From the NCBI GenBank assembly GCA_963793105.1, contig CAWBZB010000003.1, forward strand, positions 488,213 through 552,212: DNA of 64,000 nt. Direction: 5' to 3'. Below, piece after piece: positions 1 through 8,428 of this stretch. Origin of the DNA: UBA10649 sp963793105. GTDB taxonomy: Bacteria; Actinomycetota; Actinomycetes; S36-B12. The notes beneath the pieces are model-generated. The model saw only the letters and a program-made list of their open reading frames with translations. It was not told the DNA's origin and did no database searches. The position numbers and the translations under genes were made by a program. Numbering within the stretch: position 1 is the first letter of the stretch; each line of letters begins with the position of its first letter.

Positions 1-83
1 TCGGCAGCCGCACTCCGCACGCGGTGCTCGCGGTGGAGCCGGGGCGCCTGCTGCTCACCATGCTCGACCCACGCCAGGGCTGA
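1..83 (+). CDS. C-terminal end of an unidentified protein (partial)
   Basis: An open frame enters from the left edge and ends in TGA at 81-83. The last readable residues are PHAVLAVEPGRLLLTMLDP followed by RQG. Too little is present to assign a family. The stop lies 5 bp before the next start, so the two genes may be co-transcribed. Confidence 0.4.
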   Translation, partial: GSRTPHAVLAVEPGRLLLTMLDPRQG

Positions 84-88
84 GGCCC

Positions 89-1201
89 ATGGCCGCGCTC
101 ACCCCCGCGGTGGTCCGCGCAGCGAGGATGACGAGCCTGCTGCTCGCCGACCACCACGAACGCACGCCGCTCTCGGTGGCCGAGTGGTTCGGGGCGATGC
201 AGGCGCAGGACATGGCCAGCGGACTGTGGTCGCTCGGTGTCCGTGTACCCCACTCCACCATCACGGACGTGGAGGGTGCCTTCGAGCGTGGCGAGCTGAT
301 TCGCACCTGGCCCATGCGACAGACCGTCCACATCGTCCCCGCCGTCGACGCCCGATGGATGCTCGAGCTCACCGGCACGCGCGGGCTGGATCGAACGAGG
401 ACCCGCCGTCAGCAATTGGGGCTGCTGCCGGCTGACCTCGATCGACTCCTCACGACCCTGGAGGAGTTCCTCGAGAGCGGCCAGCCGCGTACGCGCCGCG
501 ACGTCCTGGACGCCTTGACGGCGCACGGCATCCCGACCGACGGGCAGCGTGGCTACCACCTCCTGCTGTACGCGTCGCTGAGCGGTCTCACGTGCATCGG
601 CCCCCATCGGGACGGACAGCAGACGATCGCCCTGCTGTCCAAGTGGGCGCCGCAGCAGGTCGAGTTGACGCGGGACGAGGCCCTGGTGGAACTGGCTCAG
701 CGCTACTTCCGCAGCCACGGTCCCACCACGGTCAGGGACTTCGCCGGTTGGAGCGGACTGACCCTGACGGACGCCCGCCGAGGCGTCGAGGGGAACGCGG
801 GTCGACTCGCGCGGGTGGGCGATGGTGCCGACGCGGCCTGGCTCACGATCGAGCTGGCAGAAGCGATCGCAGACGGGCGTCTCGAGAGCCAGGGGACGCT
901 GGCGCTTCCGGGATACGACGAGTACGTCCTGGGCTACAAGGACCGCTCGCTGCATGGCGACGAGGCACTCCTCGATCGCGTGGTCCCCGGTGGCAACGGC
1001 GTGTTCCGCGCCACCATCGTGCAGCGCGGATCAGTGATCGCGACGTGGACGCGCACGCTGGTGCGCGACCTCGTGAAGATCAACGTGGAACCCTTCGCGC
1101 CGCTCTCCGGGCGGGCACGAACGGGCACCGAGCGAGCACTCGCGTCGTATGCCGGCTTTCTTGGGCGCCAGCCGGTGATCACGTTCTCTGCGGTTGCCTA
1201 G
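89..1201 (+). CDS. Winged-helix DNA-binding protein, AlkZ/YcaQ-type DNA glycosylase-like
   Basis: A 370-residue protein of the HTH_42 winged-helix family, whose studied members (Streptomyces AlkZ, E. coli YcaQ/AlkX) are DNA glycosylases that unhook crosslinks or remove bulky alkyl adducts. The N-terminal third carries GAMQAQD, placing a Q-x-Q motif at residues 38-40. In AlkZ a Q-x-Q motif of this kind is catalytic. A conserved arginine-rich segment (IRTWPMRQT) and a C-terminal beta-rich region with GYDEYVLGYKDR follow, as usual in the family. The start has a weak GAGG upstream. Cytoplasmic. Membership of the HTH_42 family is solid; glycosylase activity is inferred from the motif. No biosynthetic cluster is visible beside it, so a housekeeping repair role is more likely than antibiotic self-resistance. 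Confidence 0.75.
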   Translation: MAALTPAVVRAARMTSLLLADHHERTPLSVAEWFGAMQAQDMASGLWSLGVRVPHSTITDVEGAFERGELIRTWPMRQTVHIVPAVDARWMLELTGTRGLDRTRTRRQQLGLLPADLDRLLTTLEEFLESGQPRTRRDVLDALTAHGIPTDGQRGYHLLLYASLSGLTCIGPHRDGQQTIALLSKWAPQQVELTRDEALVELAQRYFRSHGPTTVRDFAGWSGLTLTDARRGVEGNAGRLARVGDGADAAWLTIELAEAIADGRLESQGTLALPGYDEYVLGYKDRSLHGDEALLDRVVPGGNGVFRATIVQRGSVIATWTRTLVRDLVKINVEPFAPLSGRARTGTERALASYAGFLGRQPVITFSAVA

Positions 1202-1227
1202 CGTCGACCGGCAGCGCGACGTCGATG

Positions 1228-2271
1228 CTAGCGACGGGCGGCGAGCAGCTCGGCGATCTGCACCGCGTTGAGGGCCGCGCCCTTGCGGAGGTTGTCGTTG
1301 CTCACGAACAGCGCCAGGCCGCGGCCATCGGGGACCGACGGGTCCTGCCGCACGCGGCCCACGAAGGAAGGATCCGCTCCCGCCGCCTGCAGCGGAGTCG
1401 GCACGTCCGTGACCTCGACACCCGCGGCGTCCGCAAGCAGGGCCATGGCCTCCTCCGGCGAGATGGGGCGCTCGAACTCAGCATTGATGGACAGTGAGTG
1501 GCCTGTGAAGACCGGCACCCGAACGCACGTGCCGGACACCAGCAGGTCCGGGATCTCCAGGATCTTGCGGCTCTCGTTGCGGAGCTTCTGCTCCTCGTCC
1601 GTCTCCAGCGACCCGTCGTCGACGATGCTGCCGGCAAGCGGGACGACATCGAACGCGATGGGACGCACGTACTTCACCGGCTGCGGGAAGTCCACGGACG
1701 ACCCTTCGTGCGTGAGCTGGGCGATGTCCTGGGTCACGGCGGCGCGCACCTGAGTGTCGAGCTCCTCGACTCCGGACAAGCCGCTTCCCGAGACCGCCTG
1801 GTAGGTGCTGACGATCAGACGCCGCAGTCCGGCCGCCACGTGCAGTGGCTTGAGCACCGGCATGGCGGCCATGGTGGTGCAGTTCGGGTTGGCGATGATC
1901 CCCTTGCGGACGTCGGCGAGGGCATGCGGGTTGACCTCGCTGACGATGAGCGGGACATCCGGGTCCATGCGCCATGCCGACGAGTTGTCGATGACCACGG
2001 CGCCCGACACCGCGTACGCGGGCGCGAGCGCCCTCGACGTGGCGCCACCGGCGGAGAACAGCGCGATGTCGATTCCGGAGATGTCGGCGGTCGCGGCGTC
2101 CTCGACCACGATCTCGGTGCCCCGCCAGGGAAGGGTGCTGCCCGCCGAGCGGGCGGACGCCAGGAAGCGCACCTGCGACATGGGGAAGTCGCGTTCGTCG
2201 AGCAGACGGCGCATGACCGACCCGACCTGCCCAGTCGCGCCGACGACGGCGACCACAGGGTCTGTCGTCAT
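1228..2271 (-). CDS. asd: Aspartate-semialdehyde dehydrogenase
   Basis: Reduces aspartyl-4-phosphate to aspartate semialdehyde with NADPH, the branch point to lysine/diaminopimelate, threonine and methionine. The 347-residue protein begins with a Rossmann motif (VVGATGQVGSVM) and carries the catalytic cysteine at residue 131 in ANPNCTTMA. Its C-terminal half shows the HSLSINAEFERP-type substrate region. Length is normal for the bacterial enzyme. Its start overlaps the end of the upstream lysC by 4 bp (ATGA), so the two are translationally coupled, the usual actinobacterial arrangement. Cytoplasmic. Confidence 0.95.
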   Translation of the reverse strand: MTTDPVVAVVGATGQVGSVMRRLLDERDFPMSQVRFLASARSAGSTLPWRGTEIVVEDAATADISGIDIALFSAGGATSRALAPAYAVSGAVVIDNSSAWRMDPDVPLIVSEVNPHALADVRKGIIANPNCTTMAAMPVLKPLHVAAGLRRLIVSTYQAVSGSGLSGVEELDTQVRAAVTQDIAQLTHEGSSVDFPQPVKYVRPIAFDVVPLAGSIVDDGSLETDEEQKLRNESRKILEIPDLLVSGTCVRVPVFTGHSLSINAEFERPISPEEAMALLADAAGVEVTDVPTPLQAAGADPSFVGRVRQDPSVPDGRGLALFVSNDNLRKGAALNAVQIAELLAARR

Positions 2272-3554
2272 CGCCCGGTCCCTCCGTACACGACGGCCTC
2301 GCCATCAGCGTCGAGGCCGAAGGCGGTGTGAAGAGCCTGGACTGCGCGGGCGGCATCGTCGACGCGGGTGACGACGGAGATGCGGATCTCGGAGGTGGAG
2401 ATCATCTGCACGTTGATGCTGGCATCCGCGAGCGCCTCGAAGAAGGTGGCGGAGACACCCGGATGGGAGCGCATTCCGGCGCCGACCAGCGACACCTTGG
2501 CGATCTGGTCGTCGACGAGCAGCGACTCGAAGCCGATGGAGGCCCGCTCGCCGTCGAGCGCCTTCATCGCACTCTGGGCCGACCCCTGGGGACAGGTGAA
2601 CGTGACGTCTGTGCGCCCCGTCGACGCGGCCGAGATGTTCTGGACGATCATGTCGACGTTGATCCCGGCCACGGCGAGCGCCTTGAAGATCGCGGCCGCC
2701 TCGCCCGGCTTGTCCGGCACGCCGACCACGGTGATCTTGGCGTCGTTCACGTCCGCGGCGACCCCGGAGATGATCGGCTGTTCCATGGCACTTCCTTCGG
2801 CGAGAGCGGCTTCGATGGCTTCAGGGGACATGACGAGCGTGCCGGTGTGCTGCGAGAACGACGACCGAACGTGGATCGGCACATCGAACCGACGTGCGTA
2901 CTCGACGCATCGCAGGTGCAGGACCTTCGCGCCCACGGCCGCGAGCTCGAGCATCTCCTCGTAGGTGATGTAGCGGACCTGGCGCGCGGCGGGCACCGTT
3001 CGCGGGTCGGCGCTGAAGACTCCGTCGACGTCGGTGTAGATCTCGCACACCTCGGCGCCAAGGGCGGCGGCAAGCGCCACCGCGGTCGTGTCGGATCCGC
3101 CGCGGCCGAGCGTGGTGATGTCCTTGGTGTCCTGGGCCACGCCCTGGAACCCCGCGACGATCGGGATCGCGCCCTGGGCGATGGCCTCCCGGATCCGTCC
3201 GGGAGTGACATCGATGATGCGGGCCGAGCCGTGGGCCGAGTCCGTGATCAGGCCCGCCTGGGACCCGGTGTAGGAGCGCGCCTCGGCCCCGAGGTCGGAG
3301 ATCGCCATCGCGACGAGCGCCATGGAGATGCGCTCTCCCGCGGTGAGCAGCATGTCGAGCTCGCGAGCCGGGGGCAGTGGCGAGACCTGCTCCGCCAGGT
3401 CGAGGAGCTCATCGGTCGAGTCGCCCATCGCCGAGACCACCACGACCACGTCGTGGCCGGCCTTCTTGGTGTCGACGATCCGGCGGGCCACCCGCTTGAC
3501 GCTGGTGGCGTCGGCCACGCTGGACCCGCCGAACTTCTGGACGATGAGGGACAC
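2268..3554 (-). CDS. lysC: Aspartate kinase
   Basis: Phosphorylates aspartate, the first step of the aspartate family pathway. From the chosen GTG start the protein is 428 residues and opens with the kinase signature (VQKFGGSSVADA), which also begins the family in other actinobacteria. The same frame is open about 460 bp further upstream, but that extension lies inside recR in another frame and has no kinase homology. The C-terminal third contains two ACT domains, the feedback-binding module. An internal ATG at 2786 with its own Shine-Dalgarno could yield a separate beta subunit. It overlaps asd by 4 bp, and recR lies 68 bp upstream. Confidence 0.93.
   Translation of the reverse strand: MSLIVQKFGGSSVADATSVKRVARRIVDTKKAGHDVVVVVSAMGDSTDELLDLAEQVSPLPPARELDMLLTAGERISMALVAMAISDLGAEARSYTGSQAGLITDSAHGSARIIDVTPGRIREAIAQGAIPIVAGFQGVAQDTKDITTLGRGGSDTTAVALAAALGAEVCEIYTDVDGVFSADPRTVPAARQVRYITYEEMLELAAVGAKVLHLRCVEYARRFDVPIHVRSSFSQHTGTLVMSPEAIEAALAEGSAMEQPIISGVAADVNDAKITVVGVPDKPGEAAAIFKALAVAGINVDMIVQNISAASTGRTDVTFTCPQGSAQSAMKALDGERASIGFESLLVDDQIAKVSLVGAGMRSHPGVSATFFEALADASINVQMISTSEIRISVVTRVDDAARAVQALHTAFGLDADGEAVVYGGTGR
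2775..2800 (-). promoter_or_regulatory. Internal ribosome binding site and ATG for a lysC beta subunit
   Basis: On the minus strand an AAGGA sequence sits 6 nt before an in-frame ATG at 2786-2784. This codes for MEQPIISGVAAD, the exact start of the regulatory ACT region. Corynebacterium and Bacillus aspartate kinases make alpha2beta2 enzymes from such an in-frame internal start. Motif and spacing are seen in the sequence; use of the site is inferred. Confidence 0.6.
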
Positions 3555-3622
3555 GGGGAGCGAGTCTACCGACCGCTCGTGCGCGCGCGTGCATGCGCGC
3601 GAGCCACTCGGCGCCGCGATGG

Positions 3623-4216
3623 CTAGACCCGTCGACGACCCTCGAAGGCGCGGCCGAGGGTGACCTCGTCGGCATACTCGAGGTCGCCTCCCACCGGCAG
3701 CCCGCTGGCCAGCCGTGACACGTCGATCCCCAGCGGGGCGATCATGCGAGCGAGGTAGGTGGCCGTGGCCTCCCCCTCGAGGTTCGGGTCGGTCGCGAGG
3801 ATCACCTCGGTGATGGCCCCGTCCGCCAGGCGCGCCAGCAGTTCGCGGATGCGGAGGTCGTCGGGGCCGATGCCGTCGATGGGGCTGATCGCCCCGCCGA
3901 GGACGTGGTAGCGCCCCCGGAACTCGCGGGTCTTCTCGATCGCGACGACGTCCTTGGGCTCCTCGACCACGCACAGCACCGTGAGGTCGCGCCGCGGGTC
4001 GCGGCAGATCCGGCACTCGTCCTCCTCGGCGACGTTGCCGCAGACCGCGCAGAAGCGGACCTTCTCCTTCACCTCGCGGAGCGTGGACGCCAGCCGCAGG
4101 ACGTCGGCGGGCTCGGCCGCGAGGATGTGGAAGGCGATGCGCTGCGCGCTCTTCGGACCGACCCCCGGCAGGCGACCGAGCTCGTCGATCAGGTCCTGGA
4201 CGATTCCCTCATACAT
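3623..4216 (-). CDS. recR: Recombination mediator RecR
   Basis: RecR works with RecO and RecF to load RecA on gapped DNA. The 197-residue protein has, in order, a helix-hairpin-helix (LPGVGPKSAQRIAFHIL), a four-cysteine zinc finger (CAVCGNVAEEDECRIC), a Toprim domain (CVVEEPKDVVAIE) and the C-terminal Walker-B-like segment. Length is typical. It follows dnaX with an 11-bp gap, the classic dnaX-recR pairing; the small YbaB gene often found between them is absent. Confidence 0.95.
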   Translation of the reverse strand: MYEGIVQDLIDELGRLPGVGPKSAQRIAFHILAAEPADVLRLASTLREVKEKVRFCAVCGNVAEEDECRICRDPRRDLTVLCVVEEPKDVVAIEKTREFRGRYHVLGGAISPIDGIGPDDLRIRELLARLADGAITEVILATDPNLEGEATATYLARMIAPLGIDVSRLASGLPVGGDLEYADEVTLGRAFEGRRRV

Positions 4217-4227
4217 GTCCTCGCCTC

Positions 4228-6072
4228 TCAGTGCTCGATCTCGCCGATGCGCGTGGCCCCGAGCTCGCGCAGGGCGAGATCGACGCCGACGGCACCGTCG
4301 GCGTTGTCATCGTCCATGCTCGGGGAGTCCGCCTCTGCCGTGGCGGGCGAATCGGCGGGCTCGGCGGCCGGTGCCGTGGGCAGGGGCGCGGATCCCGCAG
4401 GGACGACCCGGTCAGGTGCCAGCACGACGTCGATCTGGACGTCGGTCTTCATCACGTCGAGGATCGCCTGGCGCAGGCGCTCCTCGTGCCCGCTGGCCCG
4501 CACGTTGTTGACCTTGCCCGCGTCGCCGACCGCGACGGCCAGGACTCCGCTGCTCATCGAGATCGGAGTCGACTCGCTGAACAGCATCCAGCCGACGCGG
4601 GAATAGCTCTTCACGGCGTCGAGGACCGCGGGCCACATCGACACGAACTGGTCCAGTCCGACTCCCGGGGCGGCCACTGGGCCGGGCGGCGGGGCGGAGG
4701 ACGCCTGCTCGTCGATGGGCTCCGCCGCGGCCGGCGGCGCGCTCGTCTTGGGGCGCGCCGGTGGTCGGGACCGCGGGGGCGCCGCCGGTTCCGTGGACGG
4801 GGCCACCTCGGACAGTCGCTTCGGAGGAGGAGGGGGCGGGGGCGCCGACGTGGACGGCGCGTCCGGGACGGAAGAGGCGGGCGGCGGGGCAGGCACCGCA
4901 TGCACGGGAGCCGCGGCTATGCGCCTCTCCAGCTGGTCGAGTCGCGCCCGCGTCCCGGCCTCGTCGGCATCGGAGGCGGGCAGCAGCAGCCGCGCCGCCA
5001 TGAGCTCCAGGTGCAGCCGGGGCGCCGTGGCGCCACGGAGCTCGCTCAGGGCGGCACTCGTGACGTCCCCGGCCCGGGTGAGCTCGGCCGGGCCGAATCT
5101 CTGGGCCTGCTCCACCTCACGGGCGATGCGGTCCTCGGGAGCCTCGATGAGGCCGAGCTCGGCGGCGTTGGGCACGTTGTGCAGGACGATCAGGTCGCGG
5201 ACTCGCTCGAGGAGGTCGGTGACGAACCGACGGGGGTCGTGGCCGGCGTCGATGACCTGGTCAATGACCGTGAACAGCGCCGCCCCGTCATGGTCGGCGA
5301 GCGCGTCGATGGTGGCGTCGAGAAGGGTGGAGTCGGTCATGCCGAGCTGGGCCACCGCCTCCGCGTACGTCACCCCGTCGGGGCCGGAGCCGGAGATGAC
5401 CTGACCGAGGACCGACAGGCTGTCGCGGACGCTGCCGGAGCCGGCGCGTGCCACGAGGGCGAGCGCAGTGGGCTCGGCGGCGACGCCCTCCGCCTCGCAC
5501 ACGTTGGCCAGGTGCTGCTGCAGGGTCTTGGCGGGCACGAGCCGGAAGGTGTAGTTGTGCGTCCGCGAGCGGATCGTGGGCAGCACCTTCTCCACCTCGG
5601 TGGTGGCGAAGATGAAGCGCACGTGCGGCGGCGGCTCCTCGACGAGCTTGAGCAGGGCGTTGAAGCCCTGCGTGGTGACCATGTGGGCCTCGTCGATGAT
5701 GTAGATCTTGTAGCGCGAGGACGCCGGAGCGAACATGGCGCGTTCGCGCAGCTCGCGCGTGTCGTCGACGCCGCCGTGACTGGCGGCATCGAGCTCGATC
5801 ACGTCGAGGGATCCGGCACCGGTCGCCGACAGGTCCTGGCAGCTCTGGCACTCCCCGCACGGATCCGGGGTCGGGCCCTGCTCGCAGTTCAGCGAGCGGG
5901 CGAGGATCCGAGCGGTCGACGTCTTGCCGCAGCCACGCGGGCCGGAGAACAGGTAGGCGTGGTGGACCCGGTCGTTCTCCAGGGCTCGACGCAGCGGCCC
6001 GGTCACGTGGTCCTGTCCGACCACGTCGTCCAGGCGGGCCGGGCGGTAGGTGCGGTACAGGGCCATGGACAC
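4228..6072 (-). CDS. dnaX: DNA polymerase III subunit gamma/tau
   Basis: Clamp-loader ATPase of the replisome. The 614-residue protein starts with the family signature YRTYRPARLDDVVGQDHV. It has a Walker A (GPRGCGKTS, about residues 44-52), the cysteine zinc module (CEQGPTPDPCGECQSC) and a DEAH Walker B (IIDEAHM). A Pro/Ala-rich linker (about residues 390-460) leads into a tau-like C-terminal domain. The GTG at 6072 has AGGG 7 nt upstream; an ATG six bases further in is a possible alternative. No A-rich slippery heptamer is visible, so programmed frameshifting as in E. coli is not supported. ffs lies about 65 bp upstream on the same strand. Confidence 0.95.
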   Translation of the reverse strand: MSMALYRTYRPARLDDVVGQDHVTGPLRRALENDRVHHAYLFSGPRGCGKTSTARILARSLNCEQGPTPDPCGECQSCQDLSATGAGSLDVIELDAASHGGVDDTRELRERAMFAPASSRYKIYIIDEAHMVTTQGFNALLKLVEEPPPHVRFIFATTEVEKVLPTIRSRTHNYTFRLVPAKTLQQHLANVCEAEGVAAEPTALALVARAGSGSVRDSLSVLGQVISGSGPDGVTYAEAVAQLGMTDSTLLDATIDALADHDGAALFTVIDQVIDAGHDPRRFVTDLLERVRDLIVLHNVPNAAELGLIEAPEDRIAREVEQAQRFGPAELTRAGDVTSAALSELRGATAPRLHLELMAARLLLPASDADEAGTRARLDQLERRIAAAPVHAVPAPPPASSVPDAPSTSAPPPPPPPKRLSEVAPSTEPAAPPRSRPPARPKTSAPPAAAEPIDEQASSAPPPGPVAAPGVGLDQFVSMWPAVLDAVKSYSRVGWMLFSESTPISMSSGVLAVAVGDAGKVNNVRASGHEERLRQAILDVMKTDVQIDVVLAPDRVVPAGSAPLPTAPAAEPADSPATAEADSPSMDDDNADGAVGVDLALRELGATRIGEIEH

Positions 6073-6136
6073 AGATGCACCCTAATGCCGGACCCGGACG
6101 TCGTCCCCGCCCACCGGTCGGGGACCGAGCTATGAA

Positions 6137-6226
6137 GGGACCCCCCGCACACCCGCCAGAGCGCGCTTATCCTTGCTGCCTTCCGGCCCTGGGGAGGTTC
6201 ACGCGATGACGCCGCACGAGGGGTCG
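6137..6226 (-). ncRNA. ffs: Signal recognition particle RNA, small bacterial type (4.5S)
   Basis: On the minus strand the region carries the SRP RNA apical domain: CCTCCCCAGGGCC, then GGAAGGCAGCAAGGA, with the AGCA asymmetric loop and GGAA tetraloop that bind Ffh. The two ends (GACCCC and GGGGTC) are complementary and close a long hairpin of about 90 nt. Position immediately upstream of dnaX is typical of actinobacteria. Ends are estimated from the pairing. Confidence 0.88.
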
Positions 6227-6307
6227 GCACAACTCTACGTGGTGGCCCGTCGACCGCGACAGAGGGCGGCGGCGCGCGACGCCCATCTGCCGTATAGCCT
6301 CCTCCAC

Positions 6308-6395
6308 GGAGGATTCGCATAGTGGCCTAGTGCGCACGCTTGGAAAGCGTGTTGGGGGCAACCCCTCACGGGTTCAAATCCCGTATCCTCCGCCA
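6308..6395 (+). tRNA. tRNA-Ser(GGA)
   Basis: A type II tRNA with a long variable arm: acceptor GGAGGAT paired with ATCCTCC, anticodon loop TTGGAAA (anticodon GGA), T-loop TTCAAAT, and an encoded CCA at 6393-6395. Reads UCC and UCU codons. Confidence 0.95.
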
Positions 6396-6411
6396 GCCCG
6401 CGTCCTCGCGG

Positions 6412-6447
6412 GAGGACGGGACCCTGCCGAGGCGGGGTCCCGTCCTC
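6412..6447 (+). terminator. Intrinsic terminator after tRNA-Ser(GGA)
   Basis: A perfect 13-bp stem (6412-6424 with 6435-6447) and a 10-nt loop, followed by GTTCTC. It lies 16 bp downstream of the tRNA, so it should end that transcript. Confidence 0.75.
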
Positions 6448-6571
6448 GTTCTCGCCACCACCACCCTCCCCAAGCCGCCCGCTCAGCAAACGAGCAGGCG
6501 CCGGGACTTCCGGCCCTTGATCTGAATGACCGGCCGACGTGCTCTGGAAGGGGGTGTGAAGGAGGTGGGTC

Positions 6572-7057
6572 ATGGCGACCAGCCATCAGGTAACACGAAT
6601 CCCCGTGACCACCAGCCCCGCCACGGCGGCCGGGTTGCAGGTCACGCGATGGGTCATGATGATCCTCGGCGGTATCGCCGCGTTCATGGGCGGGTTCATC
6701 CTCGTCGGCGGCGACGACCAGTACGTGGGACTGGGCGGCGAGGTCTCCTGGCGGGTCGGAGACATCGACCCGGCATGGGGCTGGGGGCTGCTGATCGGCG
6801 GCCTGCTGCTGCTGGCCAGTGGGTTGGCGCTGCTGCTGCACCATCGCAGGTCCGTCACCGCAGGTGAGGCGGTCGTCGGCACGGCCGGCGCCGACCTGCT
6901 CGCGCACGCGGCGATCTTCGTCGTCGTCAACGCCTTCCTGTGGACCCAGGATCTCGTCGCCACCGGGGCAGTGAACTACGTCCTGTGGGTCACCATCCCG
7001 TGGGCTATCGGCCTCGGGATCCACGCGTTCGCCTACGCCGTCGGCAGACGCGCCTGA
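6572..7057 (+). CDS. Small membrane protein with C-terminal 2TM-like domain
   Basis: A 161-residue protein with four predicted transmembrane segments (about 26-47, 69-90, 108-127 and 134-155). The last two resemble the 2TM domain, with AHAAIFVVVNAFLW and a WAIGLGIHAF ending. A strong Shine-Dalgarno (GAAGGAGG) sits 7 nt before the ATG. Function is unknown. It stands alone between two tRNA-Ser genes. Confidence 0.75.
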   Translation: MATSHQVTRIPVTTSPATAAGLQVTRWVMMILGGIAAFMGGFILVGGDDQYVGLGGEVSWRVGDIDPAWGWGLLIGGLLLLASGLALLLHHRRSVTAGEAVVGTAGADLLAHAAIFVVVNAFLWTQDLVATGAVNYVLWVTIPWAIGLGIHAFAYAVGRRA

Positions 7058-7121
7058 TCGACGAGGAACCCAACGAGGGTGGCCCACGTGGCCACCCTCG
7101 CGCTCTTGTACCCTTCTCCGC

Positions 7122-7211
7122 GGTGGCGTGTCCGAGCGGCCAAAGGAGCGCGCCTCGAAAGCGCGTGTGGGGGCAACCTCACCGTGGGTTCAAATCCCAC
7201 CGCCACCGCCA
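7122..7211 (+). tRNA. tRNA-Ser(CGA)
   Basis: Type II tRNA: acceptor GGTGGCG with CGCCACC, anticodon loop CTCGAAA (anticodon CGA), long variable arm, T-loop TTCAAAT, encoded CCA at 7209-7211. Reads UCG. Confidence 0.95.
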
Positions 7212-7213
7212 GC

Positions 7214-7248
7214 GTTGAGGGAGTGCCCTGCAGGGGCGCTCCCTCAAC
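7214..7248 (+). terminator. Terminator hairpin after tRNA-Ser(CGA)
   Basis: An inverted repeat GTTGAGGGAG...CTCCCTCAAC with further inner pairing (about 15 bp, one G-U) starts 2 bp after the tRNA. Only a short T stretch follows. Confidence 0.7.
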
Positions 7249-7398
7249 ACTTCTGGAGTCCACGGGATTGGGCGGCCGAGGCCGGGGAACCGTTCACGTG
7301 GCGACGAACTCGACCGGCTCCCAGGTGAGGGCGCTGCGTGCCTCGGCTGGCCCGACGACGTGAGTCAGGTGGAGGATCGGTCGAAGGAGGTGACGACC

Positions 7399-8064
7399 AT
7401 GCCCGACGCATACGCACTCCAGGCGCGCTTCTACGACCGTGTCGTCGAACCGCTCAACTCACCACTTCGAGCGACGGCCCGCCGGGTGTGCCCACCCCGG
7501 CCGGAGTGGACGGTGCTCGATGTGGGTTGCGGCACCGGAGCCGCCCTGGCCGAGTACGCGGAGGCGGGCTGTCGCGTGATCGGGGTGGATCCATCGCCCG
7601 CCATGATCGCGCAGGCCCGCATCCGGCTGGGCGACGCGGCAGACCTGCGCCTCCTCGTCGGACCGCGCCTCCCGGTCGAAGACTCGTCGATCGACCTCGT
7701 CCTCATCTCACTCGTGCTCCATTCGATCCCGCGCGCCGAGGCGGTCCGCGTCCTGCGGGAGGCGGCCCGCGTTCTGGTCCCCGACGGACGGATCGTCGTG
7801 GTCGACTTCGGGACCTCGGGACTGCGGTTTCCTCGGGGTTGGATCGGGCGTGCCGTCACGGTGGTCGCCGAGCTGGCAGCGGGGCCGCGACACGCCGCTC
7901 ACTCGTTCGACTACCTCAGGCACGGCGGCCTGCCCTCGCTGGTGGCCGCGGCCGGGCTCGAGGCTGGCGTCACCCGGCCGACGGCGGGCGGCGCCGTGAC
8001 GATCGCCGTGCTCACCCCACCCGCGACGCCTTCCCGTGGCGTGGACCCGGGCCACCGCGGCTGA
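7399..8064 (+). CDS. Class I SAM-dependent methyltransferase
   Basis: A 221-residue methyltransferase; the substrate cannot be told from sequence. Motif I is VLDVGCGTGAAL (about residues 40-51), followed by the acidic end of strand beta 2 (VIGVDPSPAMIAQAR) and the motif IV region (DLVLISLVLHSI). This layout resembles UbiE/Methyltransf_11 enzymes. The ATG at 7399 is chosen because GGAGG lies at 7386-7390; an in-frame ATG at 7360 lacks such a site. It follows the tRNA-Ser terminator, so it likely has its own promoter. Confidence 0.85.
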   Translation: MPDAYALQARFYDRVVEPLNSPLRATARRVCPPRPEWTVLDVGCGTGAALAEYAEAGCRVIGVDPSPAMIAQARIRLGDAADLRLLVGPRLPVEDSSIDLVLISLVLHSIPRAEAVRVLREAARVLVPDGRIVVVDFGTSGLRFPRGWIGRAVTVVAELAAGPRHAAHSFDYLRHGGLPSLVAAAGLEAGVTRPTAGGAVTIAVLTPPATPSRGVDPGHRG

Positions 8065-8428
8065 CCGTTGCATCACCGCCTGCACGGGCGGAGAATTGAG
8101 CCACCAGAAGCGGGGCCAGTGCGAAGGGACACGCCATGGCCGACTCGCAGTCACAGTCCGACGACCGGCGTCAGCCCACCACGTGGGCGAACGGCCTGTG
8201 GGCCGGGGATCGACGACATGGCGAACGGCGAAGGCGACTGCACGGCACGGCGGACGACCGAGTGCCGACGTCGCGATCAGGGGCATCCGGCCGCGGCGCG
8301 GTCCGCCGGGGCGATCGTGACAGTGCCGGAGACCACCGCAGGCCCTAGCCGACCGGGCTGCTCTCGATCCACGTCACCCGTGTCGGCGGAGGACACTGGA
8401 GGCAGTGCCGCATGCAGAGGGAGTTGCC
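8065..8428. other. 364-bp intergenic stretch
   Basis: No known family was recognised here. It contains one short open frame (8136-8348, listed separately). The Shine-Dalgarno of the following stress-protein gene lies at its right end. Confidence 0.4.
8136..8348 (+). CDS. Possible small basic hypothetical protein
   Basis: A 70-residue frame preceded by GAAGGGA 7 nt before its ATG. The product is arginine-rich and low in hydrophobic residues, with no recognised domain. High-GC DNA gives such frames by chance, so it may be a remnant or not a gene; the Shine-Dalgarno is the only positive sign. Confidence 0.25.
   Translation: MADSQSQSDDRRQPTTWANGLWAGDRRHGERRRRLHGTADDRVPTSRSGASGRGAVRRGDRDSAGDHRRP

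Noticed and set aside
2268..3700. Lysine riboswitch upstream of lysC
   Set aside because: The 68-bp gap to recR is too short, and none of the conserved lysine-aptamer blocks is seen.
3555..4016. N-terminal extension of aspartate kinase
   Set aside because: The frame stays open upstream only because it overlaps recR; family homology begins exactly at the GTG at 3554.
4228..6072. Programmed frameshift in dnaX making a short gamma subunit
   Set aside because: No A-rich slippery heptamer or following stem was found near the expected position.
4231..6135. A 634-residue open frame antisense to dnaX
   Set aside because: Composition is Arg/Gly/Val-rich without any domain, and it mirrors the codon pattern of dnaX; long antisense frames are expected in high-GC DNA.
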